This document shows positions 34,401 to 49,400 of a DNA stretch of 64,000 bases, in pieces (the stretch's first letter is position 1; every line of letters starts with the position of its first letter). Under the pieces are notes generated by a model. It saw only the letters and a program-made list of their open reading frames with translations, searched no databases and was not told the origin of the DNA. This DNA is from Lutjanus erythropterus (taxonomy: Eukaryota; Chordata; Actinopteri; Lutjaniformes; Lutjanidae), in NCBI GenBank assembly GCA_020091685.1, contig CM034600.1, forward strand, positions 3,794,837-3,858,836, read 5' to 3'. A program made the position numbers and the translations under genes.

Positions 34401-37400
34401 GATATTCGATACATCCCTAGTACGTATCAACCTATAAATGTAATCACTTCAACACTAACTGCTGAGTGACTTGATTACAATTTGTGGAGGCAAGCAGCCT
34501 TGAAATGATGCATTATGGTTACAGTTTGACATTTTACATTCAAACTATTTATTTAAAGATGAAATGTATACAAAGCAGGCAGGTGGTGCATCTGTTATAA
34601 GGAGGGTTGGGTACCGAAACACGGTGCCAATATGGCACCAGTTCCTATACGACCGATACCTACCAGACTGAATCATAACACAGATTACTGTGCTTCATTT
34701 GTGTCCCACACACTTGAGCTATCCATTGAAATGTTTGCTCTCTGGTGTGGACGTTTTAGAAGCATCACCAAACCACTAGTTAACATCCTAGCAGCACTCT
34801 CTACATGGCTCTGGCTCCTCCGCTGGCTAACAGTTACCTTAAACTCTGTTAAAATGGCAACTAGTGTATCTGTATTTCACTAGAAAGGATTCCAACACCA
34901 GACTGGACGTCCAGTAAATGTTTAAAAACAATTTAATGTAAAGCAGGTTAAGTAATATATATCAAATTTGACTTGGCACTGAAAAAAGCCACTTTTTATT
35001 GTCACTGACTGTCATTTTGTGCTTCTTTTTAGTATTAGTATTAGTTCCGGCACCATTTAGGCACCATTACTGTCTTAAAAGTATAATTTTAGCATTAGTA
35101 TTGGAAAAAAGGAAAACATTACCAAACCTCTGTCATAAGCACAATGACTTCAACACCTCATATGTTGCTGGTGTTACTATGAGCGGATCAGACCTGTTGG
35201 ATGGAGGATGGAGACGGCAGCGCCCTCTGCTGAGCCGAGAAGCGAGTGCACGCTGATGCGATACAGGGTTTCTGGTTCCAGATCTGTGAAGCAGTGACTG
35301 CTGCTGGACTCATCGACAGCTTCTTCCTTTGTCTGCTTGTCTGTATATGATGCACACACAGACGAGACACATACACACACCAACAGGGTGAATTAACGGT
35401 GGTTACCCAGAGTTGTCAAGCACCATAGATTTTTAGGATAGATTACCTTTGACAGACTGGATGACAATCCGATATCCATCGACAGCAGACACGGGTCTCC
35501 AGGACACACAGATGCTGGAGTGGTCTGACCTGACCACACTCACACTGCTGACCCGCAGGCTGGCTGCAGAGAGTGACAGACAGGCAGACAGCTAAAACTG
35601 AAGGCTGATAGAAATCTGATTCACATACAGAGCAGCCAGAGGTGAACAGACCAACAGAACAACCAGGACCTTCAATGAGCGTACATGCAGAGATTATAAC
35701 CTCATTTTACATTTGAGTTTAGGATATTCACCAGGGTGACACTGTTTATTTAGAAACTTTGAGGAAATGGTCTACAGAATGGTCCTAAACTTTGACTTAT
35801 GAGTCAATAAATTCTTAGTAAAAAGTAGTGCTGAGGAGGAGCTTTGTTTAAAGGAACAGCTCACCCCAAATCCAAAATTTCATATTTTCTCTCTAGCCTG
35901 TAGTTTTGCTTATCAATCTAGATTTGTTCTGGTGTGACTTGCAGAGGTTTGTAGATATCAGCTGAAGAGATGTCTCTCTTCTCTACAGTTTAATTGGACT
36001 AAATGGCAAAAATACATTTGAAAAATTCAAAACCAGTGTCCCTTTCCAAAAATCATAACCCAGTGACTCGAGATGATCCACTTGCTGCAAGCAGTTTTTT
36101 GCAGGAACTAAATGAATGTTTACTGTACTGAAACAACCTGTAATTACTTCATATTTTGTAGCTTATTTTATAGTAGAATCATGTTGAAAATGTGCGTATC
36201 AAATCTGATGCAGCAGATCTAGAAGATGACATATCTGTGAATTCCTCAATTCATTATTCTATTGAATCTCATGATGCAATCTGCAATATGCCAAGCACAA
36301 TTACAAATACACTGTTGAATAAACTAATTAAAGACTGAAATGTCACCTTAAAATACATTTAGAGTGGAAACTAAGATATTTTTATCTGGAGTTTTTTGTA
36401 TATGCAACTTCCTCTCATTATAATCACTTGGATGTTGCACACAACATTTAGCAAGTGAGCTCTTGCTAACAATGGTTCTTTTAATTGATTTTTTATATGC
36501 CTTCTACGCAGTGAAATAAAAAGGTTCCAATTGGTTGACCAATAAAAAATGCTGGTGATGGGTTTTCATCATATCTACTGTGACATAATCAATATTAATC
36601 TTGTTCATCCAATTTAACCAGAAGCTGTGGTGCAACAGAATTAAATTCAATCTGGGATTAGAATAAAAACTAAACTGAGGTTAAAAGAAAGGTTTAAATT
36701 TAATCTTTGTTATTTTTAAGATAGTTTAAATGTTTAAAAGGGCATAATTTAAAGTTAAACCATGATTTAATCAGGTTTAAAAAGCAATCTGTCCTAGAGC
36801 AACCCAGCCTCAGTGTGCTGACTCACCGGTTTTGCCCTGAGCTGAAGCACTGCCTCCTTCTCTGTTGCGGTACTCGGCGGTGACCAGGATGCTGTAACGT
36901 GTGTCTGGCTGTAATGACTCAAGCACCACCCGCTTTTCACCACCTGGGACCAACACCTGTGGACGACAAACCTCCTTTCAAAGTCAAGCATTTGAGTAAA
37001 ATGTCCATCTGTTGGCACGGTGACAGAGCTAATTTGCAGTTTTTTGGAGAAGGTGACCTCCGACACTGTGATTTACTGTCTGGCAGGACGAAGAACAACA
37101 TGGCTGAAGAGGTGATTATTACAGTCCACTCACAGTGCTGTCCTGGCTGTCAGCTCCAGTCAGTGCAGTGTAAGACACACGATACTGGAGGACGTGGGCG
37201 TTGGGAGGGACCCAGCTGACCATCAAGCTGACCGCTGTCTCCTCAGAGACTGTTACACTCGATGGACCTCCACCAGACACTGCAGAGACAAAATACAAAA
37301 AGAATTTAAACTCAATACGAAGAATATTCTGTTCAGTTTTGTCCAACAAAACGAAATCCTTTTTGCTGAAAGACAACATAAATCACACCATCATAACTGA

Positions 37401-40400
37401 ACCCAATAAAATAAATTGTGCAGAGACCAAGGAGCAGTTCACTAAATTAAAAAGGACAGTTCACCCCAAAATCAAAAATAAATATTTTTCCTGTTACCTG
37501 TAGTGCTATTTATTCATTTAGATCATTTTAGTGTGAGTTGCAGTTTTGGAGATATCAGCCATAGAGATGCCATCTCTCCCATATCATGGAACTACATTTA
37601 AATATATAAATATACATTTAAAAAACTCAACAGCAATGTCTGTTTCCAGAAATCATGACCTGGAAGATAATCCACGCATCTTATTGTGAGCAGTTTAATG
37701 CAGAAGTAGTCGCTACATGAAACTGCTCGCAACAAGGTCTGTGGATTATCTTGAGTATTGTTGTTGAGGGTGTTTTTTTTTGTATTTTAGGAGTGCAATC
37801 ACTATAGGAGAACACAAACTCTTACATTACCTGATCTGGAATCAGATGACGAAATGGCATTGAAGCATGGGATTTACTGGTAAAACATGCTCATGTAGAT
37901 CTAAAACTAACAGTACCTACTGATAACATAGGTGTAAAATGTGCTGTTGGAATCATCTTTATTTTAAAATTGATTTTTAATGAAAATATTGGACCTAATC
38001 AGGCATAAAACAGTTTAGCTATAAGCTAAGCTCCTCTGTCTCACCTCCTGGTTTAACAAAGGCGGGAATACTGCTCAAGCACTGGTAAACTTTCTGTTTT
38101 TGACAAATTTCTGAAATAATATTATTATTAAATGTGTGTCAACCATAACATGTAAACTCTTGAGCCCTTATAAATCAAAGCCAAGTAAGAATCATGGTTT
38201 AAATATGTGTATTTTGATTAACATTAAGAGAACTCTGAGACAAAAGAAAAAAATGGCTGCTCACTACAACTATGATGTAAAAATGAAAAAAATGTAACAT
38301 TCTTTCAACTCCATAAGATGTCCTCATTTAATTAAAAAATTTAATCACTAGGATGTTGGCCTGTTACAAAAGTTTGATCTTTATATCTTATATTTAAAAC
38401 CCCCTCAAAATTCACTTTTGTCCAAATTCTCAAGAACGAGTGGTATTATTTTATTAGCTGAATGATTGTTGTGAGAAATAAAAAGTTGAAGATTTTTAAA
38501 CTGAACCAGCCCTGGTGTAAATGAGTGTGTCGGTGTGTGTGTAACTCACAGGTGCTGTAGCGTATGGCCACAGCTTCACTCTGAGCTCCGTCTCCATAAA
38601 GTGCAGACAGAGAGATCTGGTACTCCTTATCGTCCTCCACCCCCTCCAGGATGGCCCCTTCACTCTTACCACTCACTCTCAGCTAAAACAAACAGGCTGT
38701 ATTTACTCACATCATATATTCATTATTATGACACATTCTGCACTCCACCTACTCATTGATCGATCCCCACCTGTCTCAGGTCTCCTCCGCTGAGAGAGAT
38801 CCACTTGATGAGGTAGGACACGACGTCATCAGCTGCCGCCTCCCAGCGCACGGTGATGTCACTGCCTGAGAAGTTTGACACCCTGAGGTCTGAAGGAGGA
38901 GGCACCTTCACTGGGAGAGAAGGAAAGATTTATTTCTTTTATTATAAAATATAAAGTGTATAAGAAGGAAATACAAAGAAACAGTACCTAACTAAATAAA
39001 AATGGAAGTAAGACCAGTTAAGTTCAAAAGTAAGCTAAGACAAGGCAGTAACATAAAGAGGTAATAAAAAGTAGCACTGCAACAATTAATCATTTAATCA
39101 ATTATAACTCAATTATGAAATTAGCTGGCAACTATTTTAATAATTGATTTATCATTTTGAGTCATTTTTTAATGAAAAACATTTTATGGACCAGACCACT
39201 AATTGATTAATCGAGAAAATAATAAACAGATTAATCAATGATGAAAATAACTGTTAGTTGCAGCTCTAATTAAAAGTTATATTGCACCAGATAATGAATG
39301 TAAAGAATATAAAAATGCCACATAATATTAAACCTAACTGTTCATAATAATAATTAAAAGTAATATTGCATATAACGTTGAAACAAGAAATTAAATGTGA
39401 TAGAAAAACTGTGTCTAATTTCATCATTTCATCATGTCTTACGCGTGGTGATGTTACTGGTGAGTGCTGCAGACAGGCCTTGAGGGTAGTGAGACTGGAC
39501 TGACACCAGGTATCTTGACAGAGAGGAGAGGTTCTGCACCAGCACCGAGTTCAGTCCCATTACCTCCACCTAGAAAGAGATGTGAGATGAATGACTGACG
39601 TTGACTGTGGCTGCAGTTACATGGGCCATAATGAACTATGAAGATGTGCTCAATCAAGCTGTGTGTATAAAGAGTAACTATCAGCCACTGCATAAATTAG
39701 CAATATACAAATCCAGTTTGACAAGTATAAATACATTTTGGGCCCTATCTTATACTAATCTAAAGCGCAAGTTGAAAGTTCAAGGTGGATTTAATTTATT
39801 TAAGGTGTGTCCAAATCCACCTTTCTCATCTCGCGCCAGGGGTGCAGGGGTATCCTGTCCTGTCCTCCCCCCTGTGCGAGCAGCGCACAGTGTTATATCA
39901 GCTGTGCCCAAGTGCCTTGATTAATTCATGGGTGAGTTTAGGCCGAACATGCAATAAACCAATCAGAAAGTCAGCTCTCATCATCTTTAAGAAGCATGTG
40001 CCCCCGGAGCGCAACTGTTGGCAGAATGACGGCAGCGTTACCAGGAGGAAACAAAGAGAAAAGCAAGGAGACAGATCTCCTGGTTCGAGAAGTTAAAGCG
40101 CATGAGCGTGCAATATATGGATATGGCAGGGTGACTCCAAAGCAGCTTCACATGTAAATAGTTTATTTTACAGTAAAGCCTTCAAAAAGTAATGCACTCA
40201 GAGTCAGAGTCCAGATCCCCACCAGGCAACAGAAGCACCACGACTGCCAGATGCAGCCAGCAGAGATTTACAAAGTTCTGACAACATTAACATGACCCCC
40301 ACATACACTGTCCTGAGCTTAAGAAGAGTGAGAAGTCAGCCTGTCACTGGTCGTATAAAACAAGAGCAGTCAATAACAGAATTACTGCCTCACAGTTGTG

Positions 40401-43400
40401 TCTCCACACACCGTCAATAAATTTACAGATTACATCCATGTCTTTCCAGACTCATATAACGTCTGTAGTGAAGACTCTAAAGGAATTTAATATGGAAATT
40501 ACCACTATGTCGACCTGTAACTTTGAAGGAATTTAACAAAAGATATTAAGTGTAGTTTTTGGCAACATGGAATTTCTTTCTATACATGTGTGAATAATTT
40601 TCAGTGATAAACATGTCTTCACATAGAGGCTATTGTTACAGAGGAGGACAGAGGACTGAATATAAAACTGGATATAAAATGTCATCACCTCATCATTTTA
40701 TTAGATATTTGTGTGTAATTTTGTTAGAATTTGCACATGAATTCTTGAGTTATGGCCAGAAATGTGTTTAGTGTTGTCACCATGATCTTTGACCTTCAAA
40801 TCAAATCAGTCCATCCTTGAATCCAAGTGAACATTTGCGTCAAGTTTGAAGAAATTCCCTCAAGGCGTTCTTGACATATCTCATTCACAATCATAATTTT
40901 GTAATTGGACAGCAGTTTGCTTGGGAAGATACCTGTTTGACATCACTGCCATGGTTGGTGCTGTAGGTGATTCTGTGGCCGGGGACGTCCGCGGCTCCGG
41001 GCACCCAGCTCACCCTCAGCATACTGTGGGTGACTGTCGGGAATGTAACACTCACCGGCGGTGGGAGAGGGACTGTGGGGAGAAGACAAATGATTATTGT
41101 TTTATCAGTGCCAATGAGAAATGACTGTGGCTAGAGATGATGATAATAAAGAAGAAAGACGGAAGAGTACAGAAAATCTGTCAGAAATTATTAGGAGGAA
41201 GAACAGCAGAAAAAAGGGAAAGAAAAAAAAGATTTAAGAAGAAGGGAAAAATAAAGGGATGAGAATGTCTTACATGTGGTGGCAACAGCAGTGACGGGGT
41301 CGCTGGGATCCTCATCATAGAGGGCATAAAGAGTGACAGAGTAGTCTGTTGCCGGCAGTAAATCTGCCAGCTCCACCACTGTCTGCTCTGCGCTGAATTT
41401 CTCCTGCAGCAATAACAGATACAAAGTGAAAAACTACAGTTAAAAGTTTGTTAATACATCTCAAGGTGAAGGACGATACTTGCGGCTTACTACCATAATT
41501 ATGTGTTAATGCACCTGCTACTGATGCTTATTGTAAAATTACAACCCAAGCATTCAACAGCACATCTTAATATTTCATTTTGTTTGTCATAATAAATATA
41601 CTGTTAATAGATAATTTCAGGTGATAATGGCTTTGTCCTTCTTAAGTGGGTAGGACTAAGACAGTATGATGCCTGGACATGTTGCAAGGAAAGAGAAAGC
41701 ACAGAGAGAAAGAGAGATCCACTTCTCACCTCCTTGGCGTCATCAGGTTCTCCGTGGTTGAGTGCCGAGTACAGGATCATGTACTGTGTTGCACCGGGTG
41801 CTGCGCCCCAGCTCACTCGCAGCGTGCTGTAAGAGGACGGAGTCACCTCCAAGTCGGCAGGCATGGCCAGCGGCACTGAGAGAGGGAGGCAGGAGGAGAC
41901 AGAGGTTCCTTTAAGAACCCTTTTCATCCAAAAAAAAACTTTTTGAAAGAAGAAGTTCTTTAAGGATTGTTGAAATCCTTGAAGAACATTTTCATCAAGG
42001 GTTTGTCAAGGGTTCTTTGTACCATTATAAAAAGGATCTTGGTAGAACTCCCTGGTTAGATTCTAGATAAACCTTTGGAATATTAAAGTGTTCTCAGTAA
42101 AACCCCTGGGTGGGTTCAGACACTGAAATTACACCAAGCAAGGTGCAAAGAGACAGAAAACATGCAACACCTCTTTGGGAGGGGAGGGTGAGATGTGTTC
42201 CTTGCAACATGCAAGCTCAATTATAGATGCCACTAAATTCCACACACTGGTCCTTTCAAATACAATACTGAGCAGTGATTTGAGTCTTACATGTAGTGAC
42301 AGTCCCTCTGAGTGCCAGGCCAACATTGTCTTCATACACAGGGAAGATGGACACGTGGTAGAGCGTCTGAGAGGAGAGGCCTTCCAGCAGCACAGTGGAC
42401 TCTGAGCCGGCCAACACCACCTGTAGACAAAGCATCACATCAAAGTTACAAAATCCCTGGTTAATGGAAACTGCTATTATATATATTTTCACTCAGTATA
42501 TCATTGTAAAATTATGGTCTGTGATTGGTTGAGAACCAGAGTCAGAGTTGTCAAGCTGTCAGATGAACAGAAGCATATATATTTTCTATATTTTATGTTT
42601 TTTTTTTTAGTTTTAACCCCTTCAAACCTGGAGGGGTTAGAGCTAGAAACATGAAACTTGGCCCAGTGGTAGTGCTGTAATTAAGGCCCAAAAATGCAAT
42701 TTGGAAAGGCGATGCCCCTCACGACTTAATGACACAATGTGATCTACAAAAAAGCCTCTTGGACCATAAATGTCTACCGTGATGGACCCTTCGCTCGCAA
42801 GCAAGCAATCAAAACTTTATTTATATAGCACACTTCACTCCAGGTGGACGCACAATGTGCTGCACAGAGAGTGAGCCACAAAAGTTGCTGCCACAAGAAT
42901 ATCAATTAAGATACAATATAAAATGAATTAAGACCAGTAATCAGCCAATAAAATAGTAAGAAATGATAATTAAAACCATCTAAACAGAAGAAAAGATAAA
43001 ATGTATTCAGATAAGAAAATAATTAAAACCAACAGTTGACAAATAAGAATATAAAAACATGTGGGGTAAAATAAATAAAAGTGTAAATAAAATAAAATAA
43101 AATAAAATTTAAAGCCGACAAACCTTACTATTGAAAGGCACAGCTAAAAATGAATGTTTTCAGTTTAGTTTTAAAAGATGAACCTGGGGAATAACCAGGC
43201 GGCTTGTTCCAGACAACCTGAGGAGTCTAACTGTTCCACAGATCACAAGGTTGTCTGAGAGATACTGAAGAGCCAGATCATGTTTTTTTTTTTTTTTAAA
43301 TTGGATTCTATGAACACCAAATCTGTTATACAACATTGCAGGACCAAGACACACATTTCTACTGTAAATAAGTGAGATCAGTCAAAAACCATGGCCTCCT

Positions 43401-46400
43401 TCAATAACTAGAATTGCTGCCTCGTCGTTGTTTGCCTCTGCAAACCAGACAAGTTCTAAAAAACATCCACGTCTGCATCCGTGATCCACTGGAGAAGCCA
43501 TAAATGCCAAAAATGTGTATCTGAAAACCCGATGGACAGAATTTCCCTCATTTTGTTGGAGGCAAATATTAATCAAAATGTGAAGTGCTAAACTGAGTAG
43601 TGCAAGTGGGTGTGGCCTATCAAGTATTTGCTCATAACTCATAAGATGCCTTTGAGCACCAACTAAACTCAGTGGAGACATCCTGTCCTATCTGCTGAAC
43701 ATACAGAGTTTTGTTCAAATCTGATCAACAGAAATAAATGCTTTGAGTGTGCAATTACTGAAATGCTGCTGGCTTTGTGATGATGAAACAACCGTGTTAT
43801 TGGTCTCACCCGTAATTAAACTAGCTGAATTGACTTTGTTCGGTCATGTGACGCTTGCAACCCACTCGTTGCTGCTTGTGGCAAGTTGCTTCCTTCTGTT
43901 GAGTGCAAAAAGGTTTGAACCCACTGACTGCCACTTGTGGCTGTATTTTTCATTAAAAATAATCTCTCTCTCTATCCCAAGACACATTCTGTATATGAAT
44001 GTGGGTTCTGACCCCAGGCTAGAAGAACATCAAATTAGTGGTGGTGCTGGTGTTTCTCAAAATAAATACTTTTTAATTTTGCATCTTGAGGCAGGATACA
44101 CAAGACGATAAACATGTTGTTCATTTTAACTCCATTTGGCCTCTGACAGCTTTAGCATTGCCTGTGCTGCTGCAATCAAGCACATTTCTCCCAGAATCTG
44201 AGTATGATGTGAAACACAATGTGGAGGCTGCTGGAATCCGCTGTTCTTCATGGTGAAAGTCTATGACTGTGCCTATGTCTCAAACCTCACATGTTATAAA
44301 GGTGATGTGAGATTGCGTTTCTGACCTCCTGTGGACTCTGACCCTCGGCGCTGTGGTAGACCACTCTGTACTGTTGGACTGGCTTAGCAGGATTGGTCCA
44401 GTGAAGCTTCACCTCTCTGGAGCCCAGTTCAGAAAACCGCAGATCAGTAGGAGTGGGGTAGGAGAGGGCTGGGTCGGCTGTGGGTCCAGGGTCCATTCCT
44501 GGAGATACAGCAACAAGGGACCAGGACAATACACCTCAACAAAACAAGACCTTACAACTTGATGCCTGCCAAGAAAAAAGTGAGAGATAAACAAGACAGC
44601 TAGACAAACAGAGAGGTTACTTTTTGAGATGCCACGGTCCTCTATCCTCCCACAAAGGATGTGGACGAGTCGTGACACCAGTTTGCTGAGCAGTGGGAAG
44701 TCGTTGACATTGTAGACGTTCAGATCCACCGGCTCTGATGCCACTTGTCTCAACTCGGCTTCATCAGCGTTCTTTACACCTGAAAAATACAAATTTATAA
44801 AATGTTTCAATCCTCTCAGCACAAAAAAGCATTTATAACTGGTTACACTCCTCTTCCCATGATGTACAGAACTGTACAGACCTGTAGGGTGTGAATGTGA
44901 CAGAAAACATGAGTCCTCAGAAACTACCAAAACATACTTATCCTCAAATGGCAGCATTTGTTTTTAGCCCTGAAGAAATATGGTTTTGAAGGTTCTCTCA
45001 TCTCCTGGATAAAACTAACTTGACACACCAGATCTTTTTAAATACAGTACCATCTGCGAAGTCGTCCTTAGAAACTGTTTGGAAAAGGGCAGGCACTTTC
45101 AAAAAACACTTGGCAGATGATTGGATGAACAATCTGTTTATCACGTCTAACATGGGCTAACCTCAACCAATCAGAAATCAATTGCCAAAGCGGGTCGGAA
45201 GAAGAGCGAAACCATCTTTTCCATCAAGAGAAACGTTCAGTGCTGTTCTTTGCTCGTCTTTCAATGAATAAATACATTCCAGTTCTTATATAACTGATGC
45301 TATCACAGTATCTACGCCAACCACTTCAGGAGCCGCCACTGTTTGTTTGAGATGAGTCGCGTCCATGAACACCTTGTCACACCTGTCGTCACACCTAAAA
45401 CCATGCCTGTAGCTGCCAGTAGTCCCTCCTAGGACACTGACTGGCTGCACCACTTTTGGTGTGGACACAAACTGATAACTTAAAACCTGGCATAATGGAT
45501 TCTCACATGATTTTGCAAATCCAGCTGCCTCAAAAGCTCAGGATAAAACTCCTTTATTCTGACAAAAAGCAATCTGAGGCAATCTTGGCAGAGGCAGTGT
45601 TAGATGAACAACTTCAGTGTCCACTGGGGGAAAATGACATTGTTTTCCTTTTTTTAATGGACTTTTGTGGCTGTGAGGAGAGCACAGATGGCAGCTTCAG
45701 TTCATCATTGGTAAAGGCTGCCTAACAACAAAGTATAGCAGGAATATACACATATAGCATAGACTTAAACCGATACTGATTTCAGCTCTCCAATGTTGAG
45801 TTGACTCAGACTCAGAGAGCAGCAGCGGAACAAAACAAGTTTTGTTGTGACATGGATTTTTCTATGATAGCTTTGTGGAATTAATTGCATAATTTTTGCA
45901 ATGAATCATCTAGCAAAGACACACCCAATTCAAAACCAATACATGAAAGTGTACAAAAACTTAGATGACAATATTTTGAATAGAATACTGTCTATATGCT
46001 TACTATGATGTACACAAGACTCTAAATTACATGGCTATAAGACTGTGATGTATTAGGGTTTACAGAGGCTGTAACCAAAAGGTATTCAGCTTCTGCACCA
46101 TCGTACCCTCTCTTCTTTTCAGTCTCACCTACAGCGATGATCTCCACACCAGCATTCTTTAGCCGGTTTGCTGCGGCGATGGCGTCATCTTGAGATTTCC
46201 CATCGGTCAACAAGACCAGGAAAAATGGTGTGTCCGACCTCGCGCCTGCCTCAGCCCTCATGTTCTCCTCCATGACATGGAGCAGCGCCTGGCCTGGAAG
46301 ACATACTTTACATTTATCCTTTTGTCTATGTATTTCATGTTTTATGTCCATATATTCTCAAGACTGATGAACACTAGCAGCATCAAAGGTGAAAGCTGTG

Positions 46401-49400
46401 ATGTGTGTTTACCTGTAAACGTGTTTCCTCCTTTATATCTGAAATTCCTCACTGCCTCCAGCAGCTGGTCTTTGGTAGTGAAGTTATTGAGCTGCCATTC
46501 TGTGCGGGGGTCTCCACTGTACTGTGTCAGACCTGGGAAGAAAACACATGTAAATGAAGGAGCAGCTAGAGGAGCATGAAAAATAAGAATAACAGGATTA
46601 GCCCAAAGGATGAAATGAACTTGAAGTGGAAACAATAAAAGGAGTTGAAATAGCAGTTAAAATATGAACACTGCAATGAGCTGAAGTGTACTATAAAGAC
46701 TTACAGGATGTTTGTTAAGTGAACAGCTGAGGGACTGTCCTTTTGGAACCTCAAGGCTACATAGTTTATAGTCACATGTTAACTTAGCTAATGTTGGCAA
46801 AACATTAGCTGACTAAATACATAATTTGCATCAATCGTTAGCGAGCTGATTGCCTCTGTTAGCTAATGCAAGCAAAACACTATCTATCTTGCTACCTAAT
46901 CTAAGATAACTGTTAGCTAGCTAGTTAGCTTGTGTTTTGGTTTTAGTTTTAGTCAATTGGCTCCTGGCAGCAATAAGATTAGTAACAGGTGGTTGCTAGG
47001 GCATTCTCACTAGTTGCTAAGGCCTGTCTATATAGTTGCTAGGTAGTTACAGTAGTATTCCTGGTTGGTTGCTCGGTTGATAAAATGTAGTTGCTAATCA
47101 GTGGTTGCTAGCACAGCTGGTTGCATTGTTAAGTAGCTGCTTAGTGGTTGCTATGTTGTTCTGAGTGTCATAGGTGGTTGTTAGGGTGTCCCACATGGAT
47201 AGGGGGGCAGTAGCTCAGTCTTGTAGGGCTGAATGATTTTGAAAGAATATCTAATTGAGATTATTTTGATTGATATTGCAATAAGATATGATTTGCAATA
47301 TTAGAGGTAATGATCAATTTTACATCATTATTCTTATTTTGATTGAAAAACATATTAAAATGACTATGGTGTTACTGTTTTTGCAGAACTTTGCAGCAAA
47401 TGAAAGTGACAAATGAAGTCTATAGAATCTGATTTGTAGGACAGGACGACTCTGCCTCATGGCATTCATTCATTTTTGACATTTTGCCTTTAATAAATAC
47501 TGCACCTCCTCCGATTTGAAAATTGCAGAAAGCCATATTGCGATTCTGATAAAATTTTGATTAATTGTGCAGCCCAACCAGCTTGGGAACCTGAGGGTGG
47601 TTGGTTCATGGACCACAGCACAGAGTGTGGTCTGGTAGCGCAGACAGGTGCCACTTCACCTCCAGGGCACTGCCAAGGTGCCCTGGAACAAGGCACTGAA
47701 CCCCTAACTGCTTGGGATGCCTGAATGGGGCGCTCTGACATCACTCCATTGATGCATGTCTATAGGCTCTATTTGTGCATGTGTATGTATTTCGTTAAAA
47801 TAACAACAGACTGAAAACATTTAATTTCCCCAAGAGGGATCAATAAAGTATGCTTTCTTCTTTCTGTCTTTTCTTTCTAGTTGCTTTGGCATTTCAGAGT
47901 GGTGTTTATGAGGCTGAGTGTGTGTGTGTGTGTGTGTGTGTAAGCAGACATTTATGCATATATGACTGTAGTCACACTAACCTGGAGGACCAATCAGCAG
48001 AGATGAAATAATTATCTGTCAATAAATTTAGGAAAAACCCAAACATACAGATAATACAAATCATCACTTACAAGACAGTCTTCACCTCTGTAACATGAGA
48101 CAGAAGACACAGGAAACCCACTGTGTGGAACTGTGTCTACATGAATACAACCCACAGCAGAGTGAAGAGCTCAACTCTGACTCTCACCAATCTGAATGTG
48201 GTTCGGCCCGATGTGGAAGGGCGTCATCAGGCCCTCCAAGAAGTCTCTGACCCGTCTGAAGTTGGTGCGTCCGATGCTCCAGGAGCCGTCCACCAGCAGC
48301 ATGATGTCCGCTGCTGCGTCACTGTCACACTCAAATGGTTTCCTTGGAGACACACCTGAATCAAAGGAAGCATGAAGCAAATAGTCTCAAGCTGATCAAA
48401 GTTCAAGATGCCAAAGAGCACTGAAGCTGTTCTGGAAGCTCATGGTGCACCAACATTTTAGGTTTTATACAGATTTTTCCTTTGATTTGTCACCCATCTA
48501 TATATTAGTGAGTACATGTGTAAACGCATGGTTTTACCTCGGGAAACAGATGGCTCTGTGCATTTAGGCATGTAACTACTACATGTGTCAACATGGTTCA
48601 TACATGAACATGAGTGAGTTTCCATGCATGTGAATGTATGTGTGTGTTCCCTTGGATTAAGAGGGAGAGGACACATGTGCCCTGCAGCCGAACAGGATGC
48701 TCTGTCATTATCCTTTCCTTCACCTGACCCTCCCTTATGTAAACACTGTCATCACTGCTCAAACCAACACTTACTGCTCTCAAGCCTCTTGTTCCTAAAC
48801 TCCTAAGAGCCACAGATGATGGTGGCTTGACAACCGACTCTTTAATAGAACCTGCTGAACTTCCTGATTAAAGGCAGTTGTCCTCATCAATACCATCATG
48901 ATTTGGTTCATTAAAAATGTTACTAAAAGACGCATTTTAAATAAGAGTTAAAGGGATAGTTCAGATTATTTCACGTGGGATTGCATGAGGTGCTTATCCA
49001 TAGTGAGTGTATTACTTACACTCTTAGAAATAATGGTGCTAATTAGAACCATAAAGAGTTGCCCCCAGAGTAGAACCCTTTTGGTTCCTGGTAGAACCTT
49101 TAATTAAGGTTCCAACATAAAGGGTTATACCTAGAGCCATTTGTGACAGGTTTCACACAGAACCCCTCTAAAGGAGAACCAAGAACCCTTCTATATTCCA
49201 AGGGCTCTATCTAGCACCCAGCCAGGGGATTCATCTGAGAACCCTTTTATATTATGGTACAAAAAACCTTTACAAAAGAGTTCTTCAGAGAATTCAACAA
49301 CTCTCTCTGGGGTTCTGTCCAGAATCTTTACAGCTTCTATGGATGCTAAGAAGAACCCACCCAGGAGGTTCTACCAAGAACGTTTTATATTCCAAGGGTT

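Noticed and set aside
44409-44957. 182-codon minus-strand open frame
   Set aside because: It reads through introns and combines the vWA exon (44621-44779) with an out-of-frame part of FN3-2; it is not a separate gene.
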